The position numbers and the translations under genes are program-made. From an uncultured Alistipes sp. (GTDB lineage: Bacteria > Bacteroidota > Bacteroidia > Bacteroidales > Rikenellaceae), in contig CALLRW010000002.1 in NCBI GenBank assembly GCA_938014215.1, positions 162,829-226,828 on the forward strand: a stretch of DNA of 64,000 bases, written 5' to 3'. Each line of letters begins with the position of its first letter. Positions within the stretch are counted from its first letter, which is position 1. Positions 52,397-60,552 of the stretch are shown here, in pieces. The notes below the pieces were generated by a model that worked only from the letters and a program-made list of their open reading frames with translations, was not told where the DNA came from and made no database searches.

Positions 52397-52781
52397 CCGA
52401 TCCGCAGTCTTGTCTCTTGCGATCTTCCGTCGCATAGCTGTCCCTCCTCTCCCCGTCTGCTGTTTCTTCATTACCGATCCGTTGTCTTACCTCTTGCGGT
52501 CTGCAATCGCATAGCTGTCCCTCCTCTTCCGGTTTGCTGCTTCTTCTCTCCCGATCCGCTGTCTCATTTCTTGCGGTCTGCAGTCTCACAGCTGTCCCTC
52601 CTTTTCCCGTTTGCGGTTTCTTCATTACCGATCCGTTGTCTTACCTCTTGCGGTCTGCAATCGCATAGCTGTCCCTCCTCTTCCGGTTTGCTGCTTCTTC
52701 TCTCCCGATCCGCTGTCTCATTTCTTGCGGTCTGCAGTCTCACAGCTGTCCCTCCTTTTCCCGTCTGCGGTTCCATCTTCC
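52397..52781. repeat. Five-copy 77-bp tandem repeat with a 154-bp higher-order unit
   Basis: Units start at 52397, 52474, 52551, 52628 and 52705, each opening with CCGATCCG and sharing TCTTGCGGTCTGCA and AGCTGTCCCTCC. Units 2 and 4 are identical over 77 bases; units 3 and 5 differ only near the end. Thus the array grew by copying a 154-bp pair (52474-52627 to 52628-52781). The plus strand is strongly pyrimidine-rich. Confidence 0.9.
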
Positions 52782-53082
52782 TCGCGTTGCGGTTTGTCAC
52801 TCTTTGACCAGCCGCTACAGTCGATCTTGCAGGCCGCTTTCCGGGTTCCTTGTCGTATGCGCTCTCCACGCGCATTGGAGTGCCCTCTACAACAGAGCCC
52901 TTTGCCCTGTTGCCTTAACGGGTTGTCTCGTCATCCATCCGGTTATCGCGCTTAGTCCTTCCGATCGCCTCTGACTGCTTCTATTCCGGTGAGGTATCTC
53001 CCTGATTTTCTACCTGTTATATCATGCTGCATCGGATCTGGTCGCCTTGGCAGGCTACCGCGTTGTATTCGTCTGAAAACAA

Positions 53083-53108
53083 AAAAGCAGGCTCGAAAGC
53101 CTGCTTTT
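53083..53108. terminator. Terminator of the exb operon
   Basis: AAAAGCAGGCT pairs with AGCCTGCTTTT around CGAA, a perfect 11-bp stem with A/T flanks on both sides. It lies 20 bases after the exbD stop on the minus strand. Confidence 0.75.
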
Positions 53109-53127
53109 CTCAAAGGGTCGTACGTGA

Positions 53128-53607
53128 TTAGCGATACTGGTATCCGAGCGACTTCGAAGCCGCATAGGAGATCTTCAGCGCGTTTGCACGACGCAACTCC
53201 TGCTTGACGTCGGTCACGATACCCATCTTCGTAGCCTGGTCGGCCTTGAGGCAGATGGTCATCGAGGCACGATCGGCTTCGCTGAGTTTGTCGCGTTCTG
53301 CAGCGACGAAGTCCAGAATATCGCGCGTCGTTTTGTACGAGTCGTTCAACTGGATGCGGGGCGCCGTACCGAACTTTGCCTGCATCGACAAGGACGGGGG
53401 TCCGATGTGGATGAAGCTGACGAGTGATTTCTTCTCGAGCTTCTGAACCTCGGTAGCCTCCGGAAGCTTATATCTCACGAGCAGTTCCTGATCACGCATG
53501 GTCGTCGACACCATGAAGAAGAAAAGGATCATGAAGATGACGTCAGGAAGCGATGCCGTCGAGATTCCGGGCAGACTCTTGCTGCCCTTCTTTTTCATTA
53601 CTGCCAT
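53128..53607 (-). CDS. exbD: ExbD/TolR family biopolymer transport protein (second copy)
   Basis: A 159-residue inner-membrane protein with one N-terminal transmembrane helix bearing the conserved Asp (ASLPDVIFMILFFFMV) and a periplasmic domain. Together with ExbB it uses proton flow to energise TonB and hence SusC-type transporters. It lies 3 bases after the first exbD; the last gene before the terminator, so no tonB is in this operon. Confidence 0.9.
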   Translation of the reverse strand: MAVMKKKGSKSLPGISTASLPDVIFMILFFFMVSTTMRDQELLVRYKLPEATEVQKLEKKSLVSFIHIGPPSLSMQAKFGTAPRIQLNDSYKTTRDILDFVAAERDKLSEADRASMTICLKADQATKMGIVTDVKQELRRANALKISYAASKSLGYQYR

Positions 53608-53610
53608 GGC

Positions 53611-54216
53611 TTACCTTTTAATATTACGTGGTTCTGCTTCCGAGATCTTCAGGGGTACAGCCTTCGCAACCGCGTTGCGCTGGTCCTCGTTGAGTTCGGT
53701 GTACTTGGTGCCGAACTTGCGGATTGCAACCTCGTCGCGCACCTCGTTGAAGGCGCGGGTGAGTTCGTTCTGCACCATGATGTAGGACTGATAGTTCGTA
53801 TCACGGGTGGTCTGCAGCGAGATCACGCCCTCACTTACCGGGTAGACCCATTTGCTACCGTCGGCAAGCTCGATCTCCTTGTCGGTCCGCTCGGGCAGGT
53901 TCTCGTCGTCCATCGGGTTGACGATGAACTCCTTGGCCCGGTCCTTGAGCTGACTGAGCGCGATCGGCTCCTGCTTGCCCGAGGCTCCCGCCATGATATC
54001 GCCACGTCCGTTGATGAATACGAGGAAGAGGTTGCGCTCTTTCACCTTGATCTCCTCCTGCTGTTGGTCCTCAGGAGGCATGGGCGGAAGCATTCGCGCG
54101 ATACCCGTGTCGGTATTCATCGTGGTGGCGACCAGGAAGAAGATCAGCAGCAGGAAGGCGATATCGGCTTGAGATCCGGCGTTGATATCCGGAGTTTTTC
54201 TTTTGTCTATTGCCAT
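53611..54216 (-). CDS. exbD: ExbD/TolR family biopolymer transport protein (first copy)
   Basis: A 201-residue ExbD homologue with the transmembrane Asp in NAGSQADIAFLLLIFFLVA and a larger periplasmic domain than its neighbour. Two unequal ExbD proteins encoded in a row are common in Bacteroidetes and may form a heteromer in the ExbB ring. It is 17 bases downstream of the small membrane protein gene. Confidence 0.9.
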   Translation of the reverse strand: MAIDKRKTPDINAGSQADIAFLLLIFFLVATTMNTDTGIARMLPPMPPEDQQQEEIKVKERNLFLVFINGRGDIMAGASGKQEPIALSQLKDRAKEFIVNPMDDENLPERTDKEIELADGSKWVYPVSEGVISLQTTRDTNYQSYIMVQNELTRAFNEVRDEVAIRKFGTKYTELNEDQRNAVAKAVPLKISEAEPRNIKR

Positions 54217-54233
54217 TGCCTGATCTGTTTCTA

Positions 54234-54653
54234 CTATTTGAATGCGCCCCAGATTTCGGTTACGATGGCCGTTACGAAAGCGGCTACGAAAGCAACATAC
54301 GTCACGAGGATGCTCGTTTCGGTGATGACGGTTTCAGTATGGCCGAAGAAGCCGTTGTTCTGGAGGTCTACGATATTGATCGTGTGTCCGGCCGAGTAGA
54401 AGTAGGACACGCCGACGACAATGATGACCAAGGCCAGGGAGATGATGGCTCCCTTGACGCCTGCCGGGTTCTTGATCATTCCGAAGATGGCGCAGAAGAG
54501 TGCTGCAGCGATGGCGGCTACAAAGAGGAAGTAGCCCCACATCAGGTTCAAGCTGATCGCAGCCTCCGAGCCACCCGTGGCAATCGCGTAGACCAGGAGG
54601 ACCAGCGTGATCACCATCAGAATGCCCAGCAATATGTTCATTCCTTTTTTCAT
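54234..54653 (-). CDS. Small membrane protein of the exb operon
   Basis: A 139-residue protein with about four hydrophobic segments (MNILLGILMVITLVLLVYAI, LFVAAIAAALFCAIFG, IISLALVIIVVGVSYFY, ILVTYVAFVAAFVTAI). Position between exbB and exbD is typical of Bacteroidetes exb operons, where a protein like this of unknown role is found. I do not know its function. Confidence 0.8.
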   Translation of the reverse strand: MKKGMNILLGILMVITLVLLVYAIATGGSEAAISLNLMWGYFLFVAAIAAALFCAIFGMIKNPAGVKGAIISLALVIIVVGVSYFYSAGHTINIVDLQNNGFFGHTETVITETSILVTYVAFVAAFVTAIVTEIWGAFK

Positions 54654-54682
54654 GATTGCTTATGACTTTTTACTGCGTTCGA

Positions 54683-55435
54683 TTATTTCTTGTTGTAAGC
54701 CGTCAGGATATCCATCAGCGTGATGGACGAATCCTCCATTGCGTTGACGAGCGAGTCGATCTTGGCAATGATGTAGTTGTAGAACAGCTGAAGAATAACC
54801 GCAGCGATAAGACCCATGAGGGTCGTCAGAAGGGCGACCTTGATACCACCTGCAACGAGCGTCGGGCTGATGTCACCGGCTGCCTGGATGGCATCGAAGG
54901 CGTCGATCATACCAACGACGGTACCCATAAATCCGAGCATAGGGCTAAGGGCGATGAACAGGCCGATCCACGACAGACCCGACTCCATCTGGCCGGTCTG
55001 AACCGATCCGTACGATACAACGGCCTTCTCTACCGAATCCAGACCCTGGTCGTAGCGGTCGAGACCCTGATAGTAGATCGAAGCGATCGGGCCGCGCGTG
55101 TTGCGGCAAACCTCCTTGGCTGCCTCGATACCGCCGTTCTTGAGGGCCTCCTCAACGGCAGCGGAGAGCTTCTTGGCGTTGATCGTCGAGAGCGACAGGA
55201 AGAGGATACGCTCGATGGCTACGGCCAGACCGATCACCAAGCAGAGCAGGATCGGGAGCATCCAGCCCCAACCACCCTCGAGGAACTTCTGCATCAGCAC
55301 GTGGTGCATGCTGTCGCCAGCGATCTGGGTTTCGGCAACAACCGTTTCGGTTGCGGCTGCGGCATCCTGCGCAAAGGCACTAACGGTACCCAGAACGGAG
55401 AGGGCAACCGACGGAATCAAAAAGAGTTTTTTCAT
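54683..55435 (-). CDS. exbB: ExbB/TolQ/MotA family proton-channel protein
   Basis: A 250-residue inner-membrane proton channel subunit. An N-terminal signal-like segment precedes an Ala/Thr-rich stretch and three transmembrane helices (WMLPILLCLVIGLAVAIE, LSWIGLFIALSPMLGFMGTV, KVALLTTLMGLIAAVILQLF). The GLFIALSPMLGFMGTVVGMI core is the family signature. It is the first gene of the operon. Confidence 0.93.
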   Translation of the reverse strand: MKKLFLIPSVALSVLGTVSAFAQDAAAATETVVAETQIAGDSMHHVLMQKFLEGGWGWMLPILLCLVIGLAVAIERILFLSLSTINAKKLSAAVEEALKNGGIEAAKEVCRNTRGPIASIYYQGLDRYDQGLDSVEKAVVSYGSVQTGQMESGLSWIGLFIALSPMLGFMGTVVGMIDAFDAIQAAGDISPTLVAGGIKVALLTTLMGLIAAVILQLFYNYIIAKIDSLVNAMEDSSITLMDILTAYNKK

Positions 55436-55860
55436 AGTTGTGTTGGATAAGATTAAATTTGATTAGTTGATTTTTATTAGTTTTTGTGTTTCGTTTTACG
55501 GTCTCTTCAGCTTGGTTCCGGGGGAGCCTGGGTGCGTGGTCCGCGGTCGGTCGCGGGGTGCGGATCGAGGTCTCTCCGGCGGGTTCTGCTGCCTTTTTTC
55601 GGTCGGTTAAAATTTTACTAAATCCACTTTTTTTTTCGCTTTGCGCTCTTTCCGGCTCTATTTCGGGCCGTTCTGTCTGTTTCCGCAAGCGGTTCTCACA
55701 CATTTGCCCAAATCCCGAATGCTCGATTCCGGACTTGGTTAACTATCTGTAAATCAATCGTTTTACCTGGCTTTTATGCCCTTTTTCGCAGCTAAAACCC
55801 TGCAATACGGACATATTAGCAGTGCGAAATATAGAAAAAAAAATCGTTTCGTGCAACGTC
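55436..55860. other. Intergenic region upstream of exbB
   Basis: About 425 bases between two minus-strand genes. It contains T-rich and GC-rich blocks, but I find no clear TAnnTTTG promoter, ORF or stable hairpin. Confidence 0.5.
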
Positions 55861-56889
55861 TCAGGCCGTAAATTCTCCGCGCAGCGGTCTTCGCAGCAGG
55901 GCGCGGGTCTCGTCGTTGGGGAGCCCCAGGCCGAGCACGTACATGAGTTTGGTCACGGCGGCTTCGGCCGTCATGTCGTAGCCGCACAGTACGCCGGTTT
56001 TCTGCAACTTGAGTCCCGTTTCGTAGAGCTCCATTGAGACGCGTCCGCCGGCGCACTGCGTGATGTTGAGCAGGATGATGCCGCGGTCGATGGCCTCGCG
56101 CAGGATGCGGATGAAGCGCTCCGAGGTGGGGGCGTTTCCGGCGCCGTAGGTCTCGAGCACGACGGCCCGCAGCCCCGGGGCGGCGAACATCGCCTCGAGG
56201 ATCTCGGCGCCGAGTCCCGGGAAGAGCTTGACGATCTCGATGCCGCCCGAGAGGCGGGTGGCGATGCGCAGCTGGTCGGTGTACTCCGCGGGGCGGAGGA
56301 TGGCCGGGAGGTTGTAGGTGATGTTGACCCCGACCTCGGCCAGCGGCGGGTAGTTGTACGAGCGGAAGGCGCTCAGGGCTTCGGCGCTGCGTTTGGTGGT
56401 GCGGTTGGCGCGGAAGAGGCGGTTCTGGAAGTAGAGCGACACCTCGGGGACGATCGGATGGCCGTCGATGCGGGCGCCGGCGATCTCGATGGCCGTGATG
56501 AGGTTTTCGCGGCCGTCGGTGCGCAGCACCCCGATCGGGATCTGGCTCCCGGTGAAGACCACCGGTTTGGAGAGGTTCTCCAGCAGGAAGCTCAGTGCCG
56601 AGGCCGAATAGGACATCGTGTCGGTTCCGTGCAGCACGACGAAACCGTCGTAGCGGGCATAGTTGTCGCGGATCAGCTCGGCCAGGGCGATCCAGTGCGA
56701 CGGTTCGACGTTCGACGAGTCGATCACCGGATTGACCGTGTGGACATCGATGTCGACGTTGAGCCGTTTGAGCGAGGGGAACTCCTCGTAGATGCCGCTG
56801 AAGTCGAAGGGCACCAGGGCTCCGGTGGCGGCATCGGTCTTCATGCCGATGGTGCCGCCCGTGTAGATGATCAGAATGGAGGATCGCAT
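55861..56889 (-). CDS. ansA: L-asparaginase, cytoplasmic type I
   Basis: A 342-residue amidohydrolase that hydrolyses asparagine to aspartate and ammonia. The first nucleophile is in YTGGTIGM (T13) and the second in LHGTDTMSYSASALSFLL; GSQIPIGVLRTDGRENL is also conserved. No signal peptide, so type I. The longest ORF has 58 more N-terminal codons of poor Pro/Arg-rich composition; the ATG at 56889 was chosen. Confidence 0.92.
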   Translation of the reverse strand: MRSSILIIYTGGTIGMKTDAATGALVPFDFSGIYEEFPSLKRLNVDIDVHTVNPVIDSSNVEPSHWIALAELIRDNYARYDGFVVLHGTDTMSYSASALSFLLENLSKPVVFTGSQIPIGVLRTDGRENLITAIEIAGARIDGHPIVPEVSLYFQNRLFRANRTTKRSAEALSAFRSYNYPPLAEVGVNITYNLPAILRPAEYTDQLRIATRLSGGIEIVKLFPGLGAEILEAMFAAPGLRAVVLETYGAGNAPTSERFIRILREAIDRGIILLNITQCAGGRVSMELYETGLKLQKTGVLCGYDMTAEAAVTKLMYVLGLGLPNDETRALLRRPLRGEFTA

Positions 56890-57082
56890 ATCGTTTTGGG
56901 TTCTTGTCCTTTGATTTTCTTGGTTTTTGCGGTCGGGATCCGGTTCCGGTCCGGCGGGGTTGCGGCGGACGGTGTGCCGGCCTGCAGCACTTTGTTTGCC
57001 GTCGGAGGGTCGGTCCCGCTTTTCTGCAGCCGTCGGGCCGTTGCGCTTTCCCGGGGAGGGCACGGCGGGGCGGCGGTTGGTT

Positions 57083-57421
57083 CTACCGGGGCTCTCCGGG
57101 GGCAGAGGCCGGCGGCTCCTCGTCGAGCGCCTCCACCAGAAAGCTTACCGGGCGGAAGCCGTCGTTGCACGAGAGCATCGCCGAGGCGGGGTTCTTCATC
57201 CAGCCGTCGTAGAAGCCCGTCGCGCCGTGAGCCAGCGCCATGACGAAGGGCGAGAGGGTCTGCCAGGCGCTCTCGCACAGCCCGTCGGGCCGCTGCCGGC
57301 CGTCGGTGAGGAACACCTGTCCCGTCTGCAGGTCGCAGGCGTGCTCGATCGGGTTTTCGTAGCGCTCGATCAGATCCTGGTGGCAGACCTTGCGCAATAC
57401 GGTGATTCTGACGTGTTTCAT
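57083..57421 (-). CDS. TIGR04076-like small protein
   Basis: A 112-residue protein: MKHVRITVLRKVCHQDLIERY at the start, then CDLQTGQVFLTDG, CESAWQTLSPFVMALAHGA and CNDGFRPVSFLVE. This pattern matches the TIGR04076 family of unknown function. Its cysteines could bind metal. The frame extends upstream, but the ATG at 57421 gives the family N-terminus. It lies between tatD and asparaginase genes. Confidence 0.75.
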   Translation of the reverse strand: MKHVRITVLRKVCHQDLIERYENPIEHACDLQTGQVFLTDGRQRPDGLCESAWQTLSPFVMALAHGATGFYDGWMKNPASAMLSCNDGFRPVSFLVEALDEEPPASAPGEPR

Positions 57422-57479
57422 CTTCCTCGTTTTTGGGTTTTCCGGTTTGGGGGTTCCGCGGCTTCTTCGCTTTCGGATC

Positions 57480-58292
57480 TCAGGATCCGGGGGCTTCGGC
57501 GCCGCCTCCGAAGATCCGTTCGGCATTGGCACTTGTCGCTTCGGCCACCTCTTCGGCGGTGAGCCCCTTCAGTTCGGCCACCTTTTCGCACACGTAGCGC
57601 ACGTAGGCCGATTCGTTGCGCTCGCCGCGGTGGGGAACCGGTGTCAGATAGGGACAGTCGGTCTCGAGCACCAGGTCGCGCAGCTCCATCTGGCGCACGA
57701 CGTCGGCGATGCGGCTCTTCTTGAAGGTCACCACGCCGCCGATCCCGAAAACGAATTCGCCGCACGCCTTCAGGGCACGGTAGGTCTCGACGCCGTTCGA
57801 GAAGGCGTGGAAGACGCCCCGCACGCCGCGTCCGGCAAAGCGCTGCATCAGCTCGACCGTCTCGGGCCAGGCGTCGCGCGTGTGGACGGCGATCGGAAGG
57901 CCGTATTGCAGCGAGAGTTCGATCTGCCGGCCGAAGACCTCGAGCTGCTCCCTGCACCAGTCGCGGCTCCAGTAGAAGTCAAGCCCGATCTCGCCGACGG
58001 CGCAGAAGGGTGGAATCCCCTCGGGCGGCATGGCGAGGTAGTGTTCGACGAGCGCCAACTCCTCGCGCCAGCGGGGATTGTCGTTCACCGACGTCGGGTG
58101 CAGCCCCATCATCGGGGTGCAGCTCTGCGGATGGCGGCGGCAGAGGTCGAAGAGCCGTTCGTGGCTTTCGGAGTCGATGGCCGGCAGCAGCAGGCGCCGG
58201 ACGCCGGCCGTCGAGGCCCGTGTGAAGGCCTCTTCGCGGTCCTCGTCGAAGGCCTCGTCGTAGAGGTGTGAATGGGTATCGATCAGATTCAT
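57480..58292 (-). CDS. tatD: TatD family metal-dependent hydrolase
   Basis: A 270-residue TIM-barrel nuclease/deacylase family protein. Metal ligands: LIDTHSHLYD, GEIGLDFYW, AVHTRDAW, VFHAFS and LETDCPYLTP. E. coli relatives act on DNA 3' ends. The start overlaps the dprA stop (ATGA), so it is translated with dprA. A longer ORF upstream is the shadow of dprA. Confidence 0.93.
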   Translation of the reverse strand: MNLIDTHSHLYDEAFDEDREEAFTRASTAGVRRLLLPAIDSESHERLFDLCRRHPQSCTPMMGLHPTSVNDNPRWREELALVEHYLAMPPEGIPPFCAVGEIGLDFYWSRDWCREQLEVFGRQIELSLQYGLPIAVHTRDAWPETVELMQRFAGRGVRGVFHAFSNGVETYRALKACGEFVFGIGGVVTFKKSRIADVVRQMELRDLVLETDCPYLTPVPHRGERNESAYVRYVCEKVAELKGLTAEEVAEATSANAERIFGGGAEAPGS

Positions 58293-59386
58293 AGCTTCAT
58301 GTAACGGTTCCCGGGGAGTTGGCGGATGGCTCCCGAGAGTTCGAGCCCGACGAGCAGGGCGGCCAGCTCTCCGGGGTCCAGACCGCTCCGTGCGGCGAGG
58401 GTCTCGAGATCGACCGGATCGTCGGTAAAATGGCCGAGCAGTTGCGTTTCGCCGGCCGTCAGCTCCGGAGTCGGGGCGCTCGGGCGGAACGTGGCCGGGT
58501 CCTCGCCCAGATCCCACATCAATTCGCGGATGACGTCGTCGGCCGATAGGACGAGCTGCGCCTTCCGGTTGCGGATCAGGTGGTTCGTGCCGGCCGACGA
58601 GCGGTCCGTGGCCCGTCCCGGGACAGCCATCACCGTGCGGTTGATGCTGTCGGCACAGTGGGCCGTGAAGAGCGAACCGCCGCTGTCGGGCGATTCGACA
58701 ACGATGCATCCGGCGCTCAGACCGGCCAGGATGCGGTTGCGGGCGAGGTAGAAGTTTCCCTTCTGTTTCGATTGCGAATGGAGCTCGGTGACCAGGGCAC
58801 CGCCCTCGGCAAGAATATCACGGGCAACTCCGGCGTGCTGGGCCGGGGAGACACCGGGCAGAGCATTGGCCAGTACGGCCACCGTGGGGACCTTGGCGGC
58901 CAGCGCGGCGCGGTGGGCCGCAACGTCGATGCCGAAGGCCAGTCCGCTGACGATGCAGAGTCGCGGGACACGTTCGGCCAGACCGTCGATCAGCCGGCTG
59001 CACATGGTTTGGCCATAGGGGGTTGCCTGCCGGGTCCCGACGATCGTCAGGCTGCGTTGCGAGAGGACGCGGCGTTCGCCCATCACATAGAGGACGGCGG
59101 GGAAGTCGGGTGTTTCGCGCAGCAGGGGCGGATAGTCCGGATCGGTCGAGGTGATGATCTCGATGTGGTTCCGGCGGCAGTAGGCCATCTCCCTTTCGGC
59201 CGGGGCGAATCCCTGTCGGCGCAGGATCTCGCGGGCCAGGTCGGGTCGGATCTCGGCCCGTTGGACGAGTTCGTCGGCCGAAGCGGCGAAGATGCTCCGG
59301 GCATCGCCGAAGGTTTCGAGCAGATGCGCGGCGCCTTTCACACCGATTCCGGGCGTCATCTGAAGGGCAATATCCTCGATGGTCAT
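58289..59386 (-). CDS. dprA: DNA-processing protein DprA
   Basis: A 365-residue Rossmann-fold protein that loads RecA on incoming ssDNA during natural transformation. A SAM/HhH-like N-terminus (MTPGIGVKGAAHLLETFG) is followed by the core: TIVGTRQATPYG, VSGLAFGIDVAAHRAAL, LARNRILAGLSAG, VPGRATDRSSAGTNHLI, and a C-terminal winged helix. Coupled with tatD. Confidence 0.94.
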   Translation of the reverse strand: MTIEDIALQMTPGIGVKGAAHLLETFGDARSIFAASADELVQRAEIRPDLAREILRRQGFAPAEREMAYCRRNHIEIITSTDPDYPPLLRETPDFPAVLYVMGERRVLSQRSLTIVGTRQATPYGQTMCSRLIDGLAERVPRLCIVSGLAFGIDVAAHRAALAAKVPTVAVLANALPGVSPAQHAGVARDILAEGGALVTELHSQSKQKGNFYLARNRILAGLSAGCIVVESPDSGGSLFTAHCADSINRTVMAVPGRATDRSSAGTNHLIRNRKAQLVLSADDVIRELMWDLGEDPATFRPSAPTPELTAGETQLLGHFTDDPVDLETLAARSGLDPGELAALLVGLELSGAIRQLPGNRYMKL

Positions 59387-59478
59387 GGTTTGACAGGCAA
59401 AATCCGGGAATAAAGGTAACGATTTTTAGGGAATAAAGCGCATTTCGCAGGAAAATGGATGAAAGTTGGCGATAAGTT

Positions 59479-59508
59479 TTGGAGGGAAAGGAAAAGTTTG
59501 TATATTTG
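59479..59508 (+). promoter_or_regulatory. Promoter for the tRNA-Cys transcript
   Basis: TTG (59479-59481), 19 bases and TATATTTG (59501-59508). The start near 59514 leaves about 170 nt before the tRNA. Confidence 0.65.
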
Positions 59509-59513
59509 CACAC

Positions 59514-59670
59514 CCAAAGCACCGCAGGCCTCGACGATCCGGCCGAGGGGGGATGAGAGAGAAGACGCGAAGAGCGAGCAGGCCAGTTCAAGATCAGGGC
59601 TGACCGAACAGGCCGGAGAACAGGATCGAGACAGATGGTTGGGTTTGTTGAAGAGAGCGGTGCTTGAAAG
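59514..59670 (+). ncRNA. Candidate structured RNA upstream of tRNA-Cys
   Basis: A long-range closing stem is formed by AAGCACCGC (59517-59525) and GCGGTGCTT (59657-59665). Inside it CGATCC (59535-59540) can pair with GGATCG (59623-59628), and a hairpin is closed by GGCC-A-GTTC (59581-59589) with GAAC-A-GGCC (59606-59614) and an inner TCAG/CTGA. This nested rod resembles a 6S-like RNA in shape, but no conserved motif identifies it. Confidence 0.4.
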
Positions 59671-59682
59671 GGAGGGAAAAAT

Positions 59683-59753
59683 GGTCTGATGGCCGAGTGG
59701 CTAGGCAAAGGTCTGCAAAACCTTGTACAGCGGTTCGAGTCCGCTTCAGACCT
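59683..59753 (+). tRNA. tRNA-Cys (anticodon GCA)
   Basis: A complete 71-base cloverleaf. The acceptor GGTCTGA pairs with TCAGACC, discriminator base U as expected for Cys. The anticodon stem AAGGT/ACCTT encloses CTGCAAA, anticodon GCA. The T arm is AGCGG-TTCGAGT-CCGCT. CCA is not encoded. Confidence 0.97.
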
Positions 59754-59758
59754 CACAG

Positions 59759-59796
59759 AAACCGCGTTGTAGATATCTACAACGCGGTTTTCGTTT
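59759..59796 (+). terminator. Terminator after tRNA-Cys, 32-bp perfect palindrome
   Basis: Bases 59759-59790 form a perfect 32-bp palindrome (AAACCGCGTTGTAGAT and its complement), folding into a hairpin followed by TTCGTTTTG. It ends the tRNA transcript and is symmetric enough for both strands. Confidence 0.75.
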
Positions 59797-59799
59797 TGT

Positions 59800-59820
59800 T
59801 TTGTCATACATTTGTCATAC
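59800..59820. repeat. Two-copy 11-base repeat TTTGTCATACA
   Basis: TTTGTCATAC occurs at 59800-59809 and 59811-59820, directly after the tRNA terminator. Such repeats beside a tRNA can be attachment-site remnants; no integrase lies in the window. Confidence 0.5.
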
Positions 59821-59856
59821 GGGGAGGACGGATGATGCTTTTGAAGCTGTTTGCAC

Positions 59857-60552
59857 CTACATCATGAATCGCTCCAACTTGTCTTTCCAACGCCGCCAGT
59901 CGGGCATTTCGGTTTCGAGCAGAGTAAAGAAGGCTGCGGTATGGTCGGGATGCAGCAGATGACACATCTCATGTGTAATAACATACTCAATGCAGGGGCG
60001 CGGCGCCTTGATGAGTTCCGTATTCAGAATGATTTTCCCCTTGGGAGTGCAACTGCCCCAACGGTTTTCCATCTCCTGAACATAGAGTGAAGTCGGAGCA
60101 ACCCCGTACCGTGCAAATCGGGAAATGATGGGCTCCGCATACTCGGCAAACTTGAGTTTGGCGTGTTCGCGGTACCAGGATTTCATCAACTCCCGGGCCT
60201 TGTCCGGAGAGGTGCATACCACTTCAAAGCAGCGGCCCTTGTAACGGACGCTGTTGGTTTTGCCTTCCGAGACCCGAAGCAGGAACTGCTTTCCCAGATA
60301 GTAGTGCGACTCTCCGCTGACATACCGTTTTTCCGGACTCCGAATCCCGAAATCCTTGAAATAGGCCTGCTGCCGAAGAATCCACGGCGCCCGTTTGTGG
60401 AGTTTCTGCTCGATAACCTCTTCCGGCGTCCCTTCCGGAGCCAGCAGAACGACCTCGCCGGATGGATATACCTTGATTCCGAGTGTCCGGCGGGCGGAAA
60501 AGAGCACGCTGTAGGGAATCGTCTCTTTCCCGTAGACGAATATCTGCTGCAT
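59857..60552 (-). CDS. YgjP-like zinc metallopeptidase (SprT/M48-type fold)
   Basis: A 231-residue protein of the DUF45/YgjP family. The zinc motif is VITHEMCHLLHPDHTAAFF (HExxH with a downstream His), near the C-terminus. NRWGSCTPKGKIILN is the other family signature. Such genes often accompany type I restriction-modification genes. The hsdR stop and this ATG form TGATG, so translation is coupled; an upstream ATG at 60564 is also possible. Role in the locus is unknown. Confidence 0.88.
   Translation of the reverse strand: MQQIFVYGKETIPYSVLFSARRTLGIKVYPSGEVVLLAPEGTPEEVIEQKLHKRAPWILRQQAYFKDFGIRSPEKRYVSGESHYYLGKQFLLRVSEGKTNSVRYKGRCFEVVCTSPDKARELMKSWYREHAKLKFAEYAEPIISRFARYGVAPTSLYVQEMENRWGSCTPKGKIILNTELIKAPRPCIEYVITHEMCHLLHPDHTAAFFTLLETEMPDWRRWKDKLERFMM

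Larger units (their letters stand above)
52301..53127. other. Intergenic region with pyrimidine-rich tandem repeats
   Basis: More than 800 bases between the converging rnhB and exbD genes. Includes the 77-bp tandem array and then about 300 bases of unstructured, mostly pyrimidine-rich DNA to the exb terminator. ORFs exist in several frames but shift with every repeat unit (77 is not a multiple of 3), so no protein was called. Confidence 0.7.
59387..59682 (+). other. dprA/tRNA-Cys intergenic region
   Basis: Contains a strong plus-strand promoter and a structured segment ahead of tRNA-Cys. No convincing ORF. Confidence 0.6.

Noticed and set aside
52397..52781. CRISPR array
   Set aside because: Units are contiguous 77-bp tandem copies with no spacers.
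52337..52807. Pyrimidine-repeat ORF of 156 codons on plus
   Set aside because: The 77-bp unit shifts the frame each time and the peptide is a Ser/Leu/Pro/Cys string.
57422..57532. Longer N-terminus for the TIGR04076-like protein
   Set aside because: The extra 37 residues are Pro/Lys-rich and overlap the tatD end; family proteins begin at MKHVRITV.
59514..59670. 4.5S or RNase P RNA
   Set aside because: The GGAAGGAAGCAGC core of SRP RNA and RNase P signatures are absent.
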